64,000 bases of DNA from an uncultured bacterium. Lineage in GTDB: Bacteria; Verrucomicrobiota; Kiritimatiellia; CAIKKV01; CAITUY01. Both the position numbers and the translations under genes were made by a program. The notes beneath the pieces are model-generated. The model had not been told where the DNA came from, did no database searches, and saw only the letters and a list, made by a program, of their open reading frames with translations. Positions 51,046 through 60,426 of this stretch are shown piece after piece (within the stretch, counting starts at the first letter, position 1; the number at the start of each line of letters is the position of its first letter). The stretch spans positions 43,767-107,766 of the forward strand of contig CAITUY010000083.1 of the NCBI GenBank assembly GCA_903895695.1, read 5' to 3'.

Positions 51046-53898
51046 TCAGACCAACGTTGCCTTCGCGATTGCCTGTCTTACGGACTCGGTCAGGCGTAGG
51101 CCTTCGGCTGTCAGTGCGGCGGGGACTGCGGTCGGTTGATCCTGAGCTGTCGCGGCGGCCCGCAGGCGCGTGACGAAGTCGGCCGTGGTGGGCGGCAACG
51201 GGCTTTCGGCGAGCGACTCGGCCGTCAGTGCATCGAGGGGGAACGGCGTCGCGCGCGCTTCGCCGTCCCGGCCGGCCAGGTGCAATGCGGCTCTCACGGC
51301 GCCCTCGACGGCGGCAAGTAGCGGGGCCACGGCCTCGAACTGGAATCCGCCCTCGCGCAGCAACGCGCTCATGCGTTCCTTGCGATCCGTTTCCGCCATA
51401 ACCTTGCGGGCTTCGGATAGACGTCGTTCGCGAACGGTACGCTCGGTTTCCGAGGTCGGTTCCCCGCCGTGGAGCACGCGGGCCGTCGTTGTCGGCTTCA
51501 AGACGCCGCGCTCGATCAGACGGTGAATCGTGTCGAACATGGCACGATCCAGAACTTCCAGTTCCGGTCCGGCAGCGGAACCGAAAGCGTCGCGCAGCAG
51601 CCGCTCGGCAAGAGGACGCGACTGCTCGACCGGTCCCTCGACGACCGCCACAAACAATCCGCGCCCTTCGGCGCCAGTCCGGGCTTCGAGCGCGACGAGG
51701 CGCGGTCCCAGACGCGCCAAGAGATCCTGGCGGAACGCCGTCTCCGGAGACACGGTCGGCGTCGGCGCGATTACGGGAGTCGCCCCAGCCACGGGCGCGC
51801 CGACCTTGCCGCCCATGAGCGACTGCAGCTTCTCCATGAACGCGGCCCGCCCGCTGGGCAGTTTGATGTTTTGCAGGTCGCCCCGGCCGTCCAGCACGCC
51901 GTCGGCCAACTGCTGCTTCTGCGCCAGTGTGCTCAGCATGCGATGCTCGATGGAGTCCTCGCACACCAAGTTGATCACCTGTACGGCCTTGGTCTGGTGC
52001 TTGCGCCAAGCGCGCGCAATGCGCTGTTCGAGTTTGGCGGGGTTCCACGGCAGATCGAGGTTGATCACCACGTTGGCCGCCTGGAGGTTAAGTCCCGTGG
52101 CACCTGAATCGGTGGAAAGGAACAGGCGGCACGCCGGGTCTTGCTTGAACCGGTTGATGTCGCCCCGCCGCTTTTGCTGCGGTACCGAGCCCGTGTGCCA
52201 GGCATAGTCCAGTTTCAACTCGTCGGCGAGGTCACGGACCAATTCCAACATGCGTTCCCATTCGGAGAAGACGATGATCTTGCTGTCGCCGCTGGCCAGG
52301 GTGTCGCTCAGGATTTCGGCCAGTTCCTCCAGCTTCGGACAGACCCGGCATTCGTTGTCGAGAATGTACGGCGTGTCGCAGATCATCCGCATGCAGGCGA
52401 GCCAGCGCTGCATCTTCTCCATTTCGTCCGGCATGAGCGGGCGGCGCTGGGCGATGGCGACCAGTTTGGCCACTTTCGTCTCGAACTCCTCATAGCGCGC
52501 GCGTTGTTCGTCGTCCATGCCGACGAAGTAGTTCTTCACCGTCCGCTCCGGCAACTGCTCCTCGACCTGGTCCTTACGGCGGCGCAGCATGATGGGCTGC
52601 AGACGGCGGTGCAATTCCGGCAGGTTCTTGAGTCCTATGGGCCGGCCCTTGTCGTCGAGATTGTAGAACTCGCGATTGAACCGGAAGAGTGGTCCGAACA
52701 CGGCTGGGTCCAGGAATTGCGCGATGGAGTACACCTCGTCGATCCTATTCTCCAGCGGGGTACCGGTGAGTACAAAGGCGTAGGGGCTGGACAGTTGTTT
52801 GATGGTCTGTGCCGTTTTCGTCTGCCAGTTCTTGATGCGCTGGGCCTCGTCGAGGATGACAACATCGGGAGCGATCAATGCGTTTACGTCCGCCAAGTCG
52901 GCACGAGCCTGCTCGTAGTTCGTGAGATAGAAGAACGATTTTTCGCGATAGGCCTTCAGGCGATCCTGCCGTTTTCCCCAGACGACCTTGGTTTGCAGCC
53001 CTGTGAATTTGGCGATCTGCTCCTCCCACTCTGCCTTAAGGGATGCGGGCGAAACCACCAGCACCCGCTCAATGCCGCGAAGACGCCGCAGGAGTTCACA
53101 CGCGGCCACGGCTTGAACGGTCTTGCCCAGTCCCATTTCGTCCGCCAGCAGCACGCGTTCGCCGAACGCCAGGTGCAGCATGCCTTCTTCCTGGTAGGGG
53201 TAGAGTTTGTGTCGGACCAAATCCAACGATCGCTTGCCGGCTTTGACATCGTTCAGGAAATCCGCGCGCGCCTGGACGCGCGCCGCGCGGCGGACCAAGT
53301 CAGCGCTCCAGTCCTCGACGTCGGCCGAGACACGCGCCGCGCGGCGGACGGGCTCCGGCGCCTGCTTCCAGGCCCGGACCAGGGCCGGTACGGCGGAAGC
53401 CGGCTCGGCCAACAGGCGACCGTCTGCGCCAAAGAAAGGACTGAAAAAGGCGCGGACCGATCTTGGCGTTTGTGTCGGTAGCAACAGGCGGATTTCCGGT
53501 TGGCCATGGCGGGAAAGATAGGCTTCCGCGCAGGAAGGGCCGGCCACGGCGGCGTTCCGGAAAGCCTTGGCGCCCCGGCGGCGCAGCCGTTCCAGAACGG
53601 CTTCCACGTGTTTGCAGGTGCCGAGCCCGTTGACACGGAAGTCCGGACACGTGCAAGAATTTTCGTGGGCATCGAGCGATCGGATTTCGACGCGATACGG
53701 ATTGAGAGTCGTCTTGGCCCGAATGGCGAAAGCGCCATAATAGACGTCGCCCTTGTCGAGCGGTCGGATGTCCGAAGGTTCCGCGGCGGCCCGCGCCTGG
53801 CGCAAGCGAATCTCGTCGTCGTCGGTCGTCAGCCACCCACGCGCGGGTGGCGCTTTATCCAAGGTCTTGCGGGCGGCATTTCGAGCGGCAGTCTTCAT
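51046..53898 (-). CDS. SNF2-family helicase with N-terminal SWIM zinc finger
   Basis: A 950-residue protein. The SWIM finger is SCTCPDFRVNGLGTCKHVEA (Cys82, Cys84, Cys95, His97). The Snf2 helicase core has DEMGLGKT (Walker A), LDEAQRIKN, TGTPLENR, then KIIVFSEWERML, STDSGATGLNLQ and QRIARAWRKHQTK. The C-terminal about 250 residues have no named domain. Such proteins remodel protein-DNA complexes and often sit in defence or repair islands. GGGGGA lies 6 bases before the ATG. It lies next to a zeta-toxin fragment and a PIN module. Confidence 0.92.
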   Translation of the reverse strand: MKTAARNAARKTLDKAPPARGWLTTDDDEIRLRQARAAAEPSDIRPLDKGDVYYGAFAIRAKTTLNPYRVEIRSLDAHENSCTCPDFRVNGLGTCKHVEAVLERLRRRGAKAFRNAAVAGPSCAEAYLSRHGQPEIRLLLPTQTPRSVRAFFSPFFGADGRLLAEPASAVPALVRAWKQAPEPVRRAARVSADVEDWSADLVRRAARVQARADFLNDVKAGKRSLDLVRHKLYPYQEEGMLHLAFGERVLLADEMGLGKTVQAVAACELLRRLRGIERVLVVSPASLKAEWEEQIAKFTGLQTKVVWGKRQDRLKAYREKSFFYLTNYEQARADLADVNALIAPDVVILDEAQRIKNWQTKTAQTIKQLSSPYAFVLTGTPLENRIDEVYSIAQFLDPAVFGPLFRFNREFYNLDDKGRPIGLKNLPELHRRLQPIMLRRRKDQVEEQLPERTVKNYFVGMDDEQRARYEEFETKVAKLVAIAQRRPLMPDEMEKMQRWLACMRMICDTPYILDNECRVCPKLEELAEILSDTLASGDSKIIVFSEWERMLELVRDLADELKLDYAWHTGSVPQQKRRGDINRFKQDPACRLFLSTDSGATGLNLQAANVVINLDLPWNPAKLEQRIARAWRKHQTKAVQVINLVCEDSIEHRMLSTLAQKQQLADGVLDGRGDLQNIKLPSGRAAFMEKLQSLMGGKVGAPVAGATPVIAPTPTVSPETAFRQDLLARLGPRLVALEARTGAEGRGLFVAVVEGPVEQSRPLAERLLRDAFGSAAGPELEVLDRAMFDTIHRLIERGVLKPTTTARVLHGGEPTSETERTVRERRLSEARKVMAETDRKERMSALLREGGFQFEAVAPLLAAVEGAVRAALHLAGRDGEARATPFPLDALTAESLAESPLPPTTADFVTRLRAAATAQDQPTAVPAALTAEGLRLTESVRQAIAKATLV

Positions 53899-53964
53899 GG
53901 CATTCCCCCAAGGGCGGTCAGAAACTCGGCGATTGTCGCCAAAAGGGCAGGGGGTGCAAGCCGT

Positions 53965-54180
53965 TTCGGTGTCCGGTATCCTCGCACCCTCGCCAACCTC
54001 AGCCGGGCGCTTCGCGAGTTGCCGCATGTTTACGTGTTCGACAACGGCGACCTACGGACGCCCTTCCGCAGGGCCGCGGTCTTCGAGGACGGAAAACCGG
54101 TGTACCTGTCTCCAACCATTCCCAGGTGGCTGGCGCCGCTATTGGGTTCTGGGGTAGCAATCAAGAATCGGCGACGATAG
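53965..54180 (+). pseudogene. C-terminal remnant of a zeta-toxin-family protein
   Basis: The frame reads RFGVRYPRTLANLSRALREL, then PHVYVFDNGDLRTPFRRAAV, then FEDGKPVYL and stops at 54180. The R-x-L-x-NL...vYvfDNs...dG pattern is the C-terminal part of zeta-toxin/UDP-GlcNAc-kinase-like P-loop proteins. There is no P-loop or start upstream; the frame before it is antisense to the SNF2 gene. It is a fragment of a larger lost gene. Confidence 0.6.
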
Positions 54181-54418
54181 CCCCGCCGGCGCGGGAGAAA
54201 TGGACCCGTCCGCGGGCGATCCGGGGGAAGCTCAGGGTCGGCCAACGTGTTAGCGCGGTTGAGTATTTTCTTCCTTTCGACGCGGGCGTATGATGCGAAT
54301 TTTACGGCGTAGTCACGATGACGAGGAGACAGGCTTGAATATGGCGGTCAACGGGAACGCTGGTACTGTCCGGGTTCGTTCGATAGGTGCAAATTCAAGT
54401 GGTATAGGAGGTGAGCCG

Positions 54419-55384
54419 ATGCAAAATCCGACGCAGAGACCGGGCGAGAAAGTGCTGGAGTGCATGGGGCTCGGCAAGAATTTCGGCGCGCTCGCGGCGG
54501 TTCGGAATGTCGACCTGACGTTAAGCCGCGGTCAGATACTCGGCCTCGTGGGGCCCAACGGCGCGGGCAAGACCACGCTCATGCGCATGCTCGCGACGCT
54601 CCTATCCCCGACGCAGGGCGAGGTGCGAATCGGGGGACAGGATCCGCGACGGGACCTTCAGGCCGTGCGCCGTCGGATCGGCTACCTGCCGGATTTCTTC
54701 AATCTCCACCGCGATCTCAAACTCCGGGAATGCCTCACGTTCTACGCCCATGCCTATTCGATCGCCGCCGGCGAGATTCCGGGTCGGGTGCGCCAGTCGT
54801 TGGCGGCGACCGGCCTGCTGGAAAAGGAGGATGATTACGTCCGGCACCTCTCTCGCGGCATGGTTCAGCGATTGGGTATGGCGATGCTGATGACCCGGGA
54901 TGCGGAGATACTCATCCTCGACGAACCTGCCTCCGGACTCGATCCCAACTCCAGGGTCAATCTTCGCCTTCTCCTCAAGGAACTCGGCGACCAGGGTAAG
55001 GCGGTCCTGATCTCGTCGCACATACTGAACGAGTTGGAGGAGGCCTGCACGCATGTGGCCATCATGGATCGTGGCCGGATTCTCATGAGCGGCACGGTCG
55101 GCGAGATTCGCGGCCGTGTGTTCGCAGGGCTTCGCTACCGGATTCGCGTTCTCGGTGACGCAGAGGCCGTATTGCCGCTGCTCCTTGCGGCCGGCGCGCC
55201 TGGCGCGACGGTTAAGGATGGCGCCCTAGTGGTGGACGTATCCGGCGAAGAGGACATCGCGCGGATCAACACGCAACTGGCGGCCCAGGGAATCCGCGTG
55301 GCGGAATTGCGGCTGCTCTCCAATCTGGAAGACGCATTTATGAAGATCACGACGACCACGGAGGTGCTCCATGACGCTCGCTGA
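54419..55384 (+). CDS. ABC transporter ATP-binding protein
   Basis: A 321-residue ABC-2-type ATPase. Walker A is GPNGAGKTT (45-53), the signature LSRGMVQRLGMA, and Walker B ILILDEPASGLDP, followed by SSHILNELEEA. The C-terminal about 85 residues form the usual regulatory extension. A perfect AGGAGGTG lies 6 bases before the ATG; earlier in-frame starts lack an SD. It overlaps the permease gene by 14 bases, so the two form an exporter. Confidence 0.93.
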   Translation: MQNPTQRPGEKVLECMGLGKNFGALAAVRNVDLTLSRGQILGLVGPNGAGKTTLMRMLATLLSPTQGEVRIGGQDPRRDLQAVRRRIGYLPDFFNLHRDLKLRECLTFYAHAYSIAAGEIPGRVRQSLAATGLLEKEDDYVRHLSRGMVQRLGMAMLMTRDAEILILDEPASGLDPNSRVNLRLLLKELGDQGKAVLISSHILNELEEACTHVAIMDRGRILMSGTVGEIRGRVFAGLRYRIRVLGDAEAVLPLLLAAGAPGATVKDGALVVDVSGEEDIARINTQLAAQGIRVAELRLLSNLEDAFMKITTTTEVLHDAR

Positions 55385-56741
55385 GAGACTGGTCAGCCGC
55401 AACGCCCTGCTGGGGCGTTACGCCTTTCCCCAACTCAGGCCCATGGCCTGCTCGATCTCTGTGGGGATCTATCTCACCGTCGCCATTCTGGTCCTCACTC
55501 TCGGGTACGCCGCCAATTACAGGCAGGGCCATCTCTATGCCTCGGATTTCTGGCACACCATGTTTATCAGCTTTGCCGTCCTGCAGGTTTTCATGCTGTG
55601 GATTCTCGGCATGTACCATGCGGGCTCGGCGGTGCAACAGGAGGTGGCCGAGAAGAGCATGGATTTCTTCCGCCTGTTGCCATTGTCGCCGGCCCAGAAG
55701 ATCATCGGCGTTCTGGTTGGGCGGAACTTGGTGGTTCTTGCCTTGGCGGTGGTTAATACGCTGATTCTCGGCGTATGCGGCATGGCCAGCGGCGTGGCGG
55801 GGACAGTGTTGGCGGAGTTCGTTCTTTTCTCGTGGGTGGCGTCCGTGGCGGCCATGCTGTCGTCCTTCCTGTCCGCCACCTTTGAGACCCGGGGGCGGTT
55901 GACATCCGGCCCCCTGGTGGTTCTGGTGCTGTCGATGTTCTTCCTGCCTTACGCGATCGGGATGGCGGCCAACTGGCACGACCTATTTCCGCAAGGCGCT
56001 TTTGTCAGCTTCTTCCATTGGCGCGTGGATTTGTTTGCCTTTCTGACGGTGTTCGCCCTGTATGCCTGCGTGTGGTTTGTGTCGGGGTTGGTCCGGCGGT
56101 TTACCAAAGAACGAGAGGCCCTGTTCACGGCCCGGGGGGCGGTGCTGTGTCTGGTCGGGGCGCTCGTGATCGCCGCCGGCCTCGGATGCGAATTTCTCAA
56201 GGAAACGGTAGCCGTCGCGGTTTGCTGGCTCGGCACCGGACTTGTTACGCTCATTATCACCCTCGGTTCGCTTCGCGGGTGGGACGCGTATGTTGAAAGC
56301 GTGGGGATGACGTTGACGCGGCCCGGCTTGAGAGCGGCGAATCTTTCGAACCTGGCGTTGGCGTCGGCGTTGATCCTGATCTGGGGTGCGTTCGCCGCCA
56401 TCATGGACCTGCTCGCCGGCCGGCCCATTCCGCTCGGCGCCGTCCCGGTTCTCATGACGTTCGGGCTGGTCCTCGCTGCCTTGATGGAGTTCAGCGTCAC
56501 GCACGCGGCGCTGACGCCCCGAGTGTACCTGTTGGGGGGATTTGCCGCCGGACTCTACTGCATTCTTCCGTTGGTCGTGGCCGCCGTCATGGACTCCATG
56601 GCGCCCATGCGCTTCAGTCCGTTCGGCTACGTCACGCAGCTGGGCGATCGCGGGGGGGGGTCGTGGGACCCGGCTTGGCTGAACATCGCGCTGCTGCTGT
56701 TGCTCGGATTCCTCATCCGCCGTCGCTACCGATCGATCTGA
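55371..56741 (+). CDS. ABC-2-type transporter permease
   Basis: A 456-residue membrane protein with 12 or so hydrophobic segments, including LTVAILVLTLGYAANY and FAVLQVFMLWILGMYHAGSA. The motif EVAEKSMDFFRLLPLSPAQK lies in the first cytoplasmic loop, as in ABC-2 exporters (the EK..tl..l...P.s...i motif). It pairs with the ATPase upstream. The substrate is not evident. Confidence 0.85.
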   Translation: MTLAERLVSRNALLGRYAFPQLRPMACSISVGIYLTVAILVLTLGYAANYRQGHLYASDFWHTMFISFAVLQVFMLWILGMYHAGSAVQQEVAEKSMDFFRLLPLSPAQKIIGVLVGRNLVVLALAVVNTLILGVCGMASGVAGTVLAEFVLFSWVASVAAMLSSFLSATFETRGRLTSGPLVVLVLSMFFLPYAIGMAANWHDLFPQGAFVSFFHWRVDLFAFLTVFALYACVWFVSGLVRRFTKEREALFTARGAVLCLVGALVIAAGLGCEFLKETVAVAVCWLGTGLVTLIITLGSLRGWDAYVESVGMTLTRPGLRAANLSNLALASALILIWGAFAAIMDLLAGRPIPLGAVPVLMTFGLVLAALMEFSVTHAALTPRVYLLGGFAAGLYCILPLVVAAVMDSMAPMRFSPFGYVTQLGDRGGGSWDPAWLNIALLLLLGFLIRRRYRSI

Positions 56742-56805
56742 CCGACCCATGCGGCCTTTGCGGTCGTGAACCATGGACGATTCTGCGCCTTTGGGAGAGA
56801 AGAAG

Positions 56806-58140
56806 ATGAAGGCAACGACGATCGTGATGCTGTGCGTGGTCTGCACGATCATCACGGCCATCGTTCTGATAGGCCGGGATATCCCCGTCCCCGATACCTC
56901 CGATCTGTCGGTCGACCGGCCCGTGGTTGCGGCGGAGCAGAACGCCTACACTTACTTCCTGTCCGCGACGAATGTCTTTCACGCACCCACCAACAGGCTT
57001 TTCGCCACCGACTACCTGGAAGGCAAGCCGGCGGATGAGGGAGCGGTTGAACAGCTCATTGCGACGAATGGAGAGGCCATGGCGTTGATCGAACAGGGAC
57101 TCGCCTGCCCGGTGTGCGTTGTGCCGGAAGTGACGAGTCTTGACACGCCGCTCGACTTTCTGAGCCCCTGGAAGAACATGGGACGGATCATGGCGCTCAA
57201 GACCCGGCATGATCGTCTTGCCGGACGGTACGTTCAGGCAACGGACACCTGCATCGCGTTACTGAAGTTTGGCAACATGGTTGAGGCAGACGCGGGCTGC
57301 ATACTCAATTATCTGGTCGGGATTGCCATTCTGGGCCTCGGCCAGGAGCAAGCGCAGGATCTCGCGCGCGACAGAGGCTTTCCACCTGAGCAGTTGAAGC
57401 GACTCTCGAACTGCCTCACCGGTCCCGAGCCGTATGTTCCCGGCCTGATTCGCGCCATCAAAGCGGAGTATTGGATCGACGCCAACACACTGGACCAGTT
57501 CCGGGATGGTAAACTCGGGATGAACGAAATCATCGGCGACGCCCCGATCCGCCTGGTGAAGCGTAGATGGATTCCCGGTTACCTCTTCCAGGCCAATGCA
57601 ACGAAGCTGATGTTCGCGGACTGCTACGGACAGATGATCAAAGATGCGCCCCTCCGCTATGCCGACATGAAACACCCCTGCTTGGGGGCCTCGGAGTTGA
57701 ACAGGCCGGCCAGCCTCATCACACGACCCAATGCCGTGGGGAAGATCCTGTATGGCATGTTGGTCCCGGCCTTCGACAGCCTTCTCGAAAAGAAATGCCG
57801 GGCGGAAACCAGCCTTGCGGCCACGCGGCTCATTGTCGCCTGCAACGCGTGCCGGAAACAGCAAGGCAAACTGCCCGAGGATCTGCAAGCCCTCGTGCCG
57901 ACGTATCTGGCTGTCGTGCCGGCCGACCCATACGACGGCAAGGCGTTCCGCTATGTGCCGGCAAAGGGAATTATCTACTCCGTCGGGAAGGACCTGAAGG
58001 ACTCTGGCGGATCAACCCGCGTGCCCGGCGGCGAGAGAATGTACTCGCAGGCTGAGTTGCGTTGGCTGGCGGAAGACGTTGTGTTCCAGGTCGAAGAACC
58101 GACTCTCGCCCCGCCTACCGCAGCAGTCCCACTTCCTTGA
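56806..58140 (+). CDS. Membrane-anchored protein of unknown function
   Basis: A 444-residue protein with one N-terminal membrane anchor (ATTIVMLCVVCTIITAIVLI) and a long soluble part. Near the C-terminus is VPADPYDGKAFRYVPAKGII, then YSVGKDLKDSGG, a pattern shared with many PVC proteins of unknown role (P.DPfdG.pfrY...YSvG.d..D.gG). The start at 56806 follows GGAGAGAAGAAG; an earlier ATG at 56773 lacks an SD. It lies downstream of the ABC exporter, 64 bases away, and may be in the same transcript. Confidence 0.7.
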   Translation: MKATTIVMLCVVCTIITAIVLIGRDIPVPDTSDLSVDRPVVAAEQNAYTYFLSATNVFHAPTNRLFATDYLEGKPADEGAVEQLIATNGEAMALIEQGLACPVCVVPEVTSLDTPLDFLSPWKNMGRIMALKTRHDRLAGRYVQATDTCIALLKFGNMVEADAGCILNYLVGIAILGLGQEQAQDLARDRGFPPEQLKRLSNCLTGPEPYVPGLIRAIKAEYWIDANTLDQFRDGKLGMNEIIGDAPIRLVKRRWIPGYLFQANATKLMFADCYGQMIKDAPLRYADMKHPCLGASELNRPASLITRPNAVGKILYGMLVPAFDSLLEKKCRAETSLAATRLIVACNACRKQQGKLPEDLQALVPTYLAVVPADPYDGKAFRYVPAKGIIYSVGKDLKDSGGSTRVPGGERMYSQAELRWLAEDVVFQVEEPTLAPPTAAVPLP

Positions 58141-58305
58141 GACACTCCGCGGTCTTCTTCCTATTCGCGACGTCTACCACAGGTGCAGGTAAATGTGCGC
58201 GGTACTTTTGTATAGACTGCCAGCATATTTACCGTCGTTATGCTGCCCCTGAAACGGTTTCTGAAGGCATTGACCGCAGGGGATGTGATCGGCTGAATGC
58301 GGCTG

Positions 58306-58842
58306 TCAAGCCGGAGGCGTCGGCGTCAGGAGAGTCTTCAGGGACGGGAATTCTGTCTCGATGGCGTCGCGCAGGCCGGCCCACAGGTCGCCGCCCGACG
58401 CCAGCATGACACCCAGATACAGCGCGACTTCGCGCGGCGGGAACTGGTCGCGAATGGCGCGAACGGCCTTCTTGACGGTCTCCGTATCGGGCGGTTGCAC
58501 GTCGTCGGCGACGATGCCGCCGGAATGCTTCAAGCCCTGGGCTTCGACGAAACACACCAGCAGCGCGTTCTTGCGAATCACCATCCACGAACGCAGGATG
58601 TGATCGCGGACATGCCGCAAGACGGGGCCATCGGCCTTCCACCGCAAATAACGGGCCTTGTCCGCAACCGGCAGGCGTTTCAAGGCGGCTTCCCGAAGAT
58701 TCAGGGCGGCGGCGAGTTCCCTGAGCACCTGCGGCTGCAGGTCCTGGGCGAACGCGCTCTTCTCCCAGAACGACAGGCAGGCGTCCTCCTTTTCACTTGG
58801 AGTGAGCGCCGCCCAGACTTCTTTCACGGTGATGTCGATCAT
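58306..58842 (-). CDS. Hypothetical protein, 178 aa
   Basis: A soluble, helical protein. The N-terminus (ITVKEVWAALTPSEKEDACL) is followed by Leu-rich helices (VLRELAAALNLREAALKRLP) and the strand-like ALLVCFVEAQGLKHSGG. I recognise no family. AAAGG precedes the ATG at 58840-58842. It is the last gene of a minus-strand run with DJ-1/PfpI and a zinc peptidase, 31 bases downstream of the former. The composition fits a real gene. Confidence 0.6.
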   Translation of the reverse strand: MIDITVKEVWAALTPSEKEDACLSFWEKSAFAQDLQPQVLRELAAALNLREAALKRLPVADKARYLRWKADGPVLRHVRDHILRSWMVIRKNALLVCFVEAQGLKHSGGIVADDVQPPDTETVKKAVRAIRDQFPPREVALYLGVMLASGGDLWAGLRDAIETEFPSLKTLLTPTPPA

Positions 58843-58873
58843 GTTTCCTTTGGAGTTGTAAGGGATGTGTTCG

Positions 58874-59419
58874 TTACGGCAATACCATCGACCTGGCCAG
58901 GGCGTCGGCCTTGGAGGCGCCATCCACCAGCCGCACCATCGCGAGGGCGAACTCGAACGAGGTGCCGGGGCCCTGGCTGGTGACGAGGCGTCCGTCGACG
59001 ACCACGCGTTCGGTGAGCCGCGGCGTGACGGTCAGGCGTTCGGCGACCCCGGGATGGCAGGTGACTTTGCGACCCGCCAGTATGCCGGCTGCCTGAAGCA
59101 CCAGCGGTCCGGCGCAGACCGCGCCGATCCGCTTGCCGGCCCGATCGAAGGCGCGCACGGCGTCAAGCACGCGGGCATCCGCCAGCAGGCGATCGACCCC
59201 GCCGTTGCCGCCGGGGATCATGAGGATATCGAAGTCGGCCGGAACGATGGCGCTCCACGGCTTGTCCGGTACGAGCCGGACGCCCCGCGATGCCGTGAGG
59301 GTGCCTTCGTCCACGCCAGCCGCTGTAACGGACCATTGGGCCCGGCGCAGCACGTCGACGATGATGACGGCCTCCATTTCTTCGAAGCCGTTGGCAAGGG
59401 GAACGAGGACAGTAGGCAT
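58874..59419 (-). CDS. DJ-1/PfpI-family protein
   Basis: A 181-residue protein with the DJ-1/ThiJ core: VLVPLANGFEEMEAVIIVDV (Glu14 region), then DILMIPGGNGGVDRLL and AVCAGPLVLQAAG with Cys102 as the nucleophile elbow. The family includes deglycase/chaperone-like and amidase-like proteins. AAGGTG lies 6 bases before the ATG. Only 10 bases separate it from the zinc peptidase upstream, so the two form an operon. Confidence 0.9.
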   Translation of the reverse strand: MPTVLVPLANGFEEMEAVIIVDVLRRAQWSVTAAGVDEGTLTASRGVRLVPDKPWSAIVPADFDILMIPGGNGGVDRLLADARVLDAVRAFDRAGKRIGAVCAGPLVLQAAGILAGRKVTCHPGVAERLTVTPRLTERVVVDGRLVTSQGPGTSFEFALAMVRLVDGASKADALARSMVLP

Positions 59420-59429
59420 GGGCGGCACC

Positions 59430-60125
59430 TTAGTCCCTCCGCCCGCCGCCAAGCACGCCGGCGCGGATCAGGTAATACAGCAGCATCAGCAAGGCGGTGA
59501 CGGCCGAGGCCACGTAGGTCATGAACGCGGCGTTCAACACTTTGGCGGCGTCCTGCTGTTCGTTGTACGAGACGATGCCCGACCACGCCATGAGGCGTTT
59601 GGCCCGCGCGCTGGCGTCCCATTCCACCGGCAGGGTGACGATCGAGAAGACGACGGTCACGGAGAAGAGAACTGCGCCGATCAGGATGAGGCCCGGGAAA
59701 CGCATGAACATGCCCAGCATGATGAAGATGTAGGAGCCGGTGCTCCCGAACTGGGTGGCGGGAACCAGGGCCGTGCGCATGCCGAGCCACGCGTAGCCCT
59801 GCGCGTGCTGGAGGGCATGCCCGGCCTCGTGACAGGCGACGCCGATGGCGGACAGTGACTGCGAGCCGTAGACGTCCGGCGACAACCGCAGAGTCTTGGT
59901 TCTCGGGTCGTAGTGATCGCTCAGGAAACCGTCCACCTGCTCGATGGTCACGTCATTGACGCCTTGACCGGCGAGCAGACGCTGGGCCGCCTCGGCTCCG
60001 GTCAGATGCGTGCTGGCCGCGACCTTGGAGTACTTGGCGAAGGTCATGCGGGTCAGCACGCTGGCAATGATCGCCAGGATCAGGCCTGGCGCCGCGAACA
60101 ACAGATAGAGCGGATCGAAGAACAT
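59430..60125 (-). CDS. YugP-type zinc-dependent membrane peptidase
   Basis: A 231-residue membrane protein. The N-terminal segment LYLLFAAPGLILAIIASVL is followed by the soluble zinc motif CHEAGHALQH (His99, Glu100, His103). Two or three further membrane segments end the protein. It matches the neutral zinc metallopeptidase family PF04298, whose role is unclear (membrane protein quality control is possible). GAGGC lies 7 bases before the ATG. First gene of the three-gene minus-strand operon. Confidence 0.9.
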   Translation of the reverse strand: MFFDPLYLLFAAPGLILAIIASVLTRMTFAKYSKVAASTHLTGAEAAQRLLAGQGVNDVTIEQVDGFLSDHYDPRTKTLRLSPDVYGSQSLSAIGVACHEAGHALQHAQGYAWLGMRTALVPATQFGSTGSYIFIMLGMFMRFPGLILIGAVLFSVTVVFSIVTLPVEWDASARAKRLMAWSGIVSYNEQQDAAKVLNAAFMTYVASAVTALLMLLYYLIRAGVLGGGRRD

Positions 60126-60426
60126 GATCTTTGCCTCAGCTACGGTCGTCTCAACTCAATTTGACCTGGTTTCAGTGTTCGGCGTTCAGGAGGGGACCTC
60201 CGACAGACAGACGAACTGCCCGTCGAGTGCGAATTAAACCAAATGCCGGCAGGATTGGCAATATGGGGCCAGTTGCAGCGGGCGCATTCCCCATCCTGCG
60301 CGCCCCGCGTCCCCATGCCGTTGGTGCGGTCCATTTCGGCGTCCCGCGACGCAAGGTCGCGGGGACGCAACGCATCCAACAACCCGATTCCCCAATCCGC
60401 GCCGATCCAGTAAGCTATTCCCCGTC
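60126..60426. other. Divergent intergenic region with one palindrome
   Basis: About 300 bases between the zinc-peptidase and QueG-like genes. It holds the palindrome at 60343-60363 and otherwise nothing I can name. Confidence 0.4.
60343..60363. repeat. 8-5-8 palindrome, CCCGCGAC-GCAAG-GTCGCGGG
   Basis: Perfect 8-bp arms, loop GCAAG. Same stem as 30419-30439 but with the loop of 30455-30479. Confidence 0.6.
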
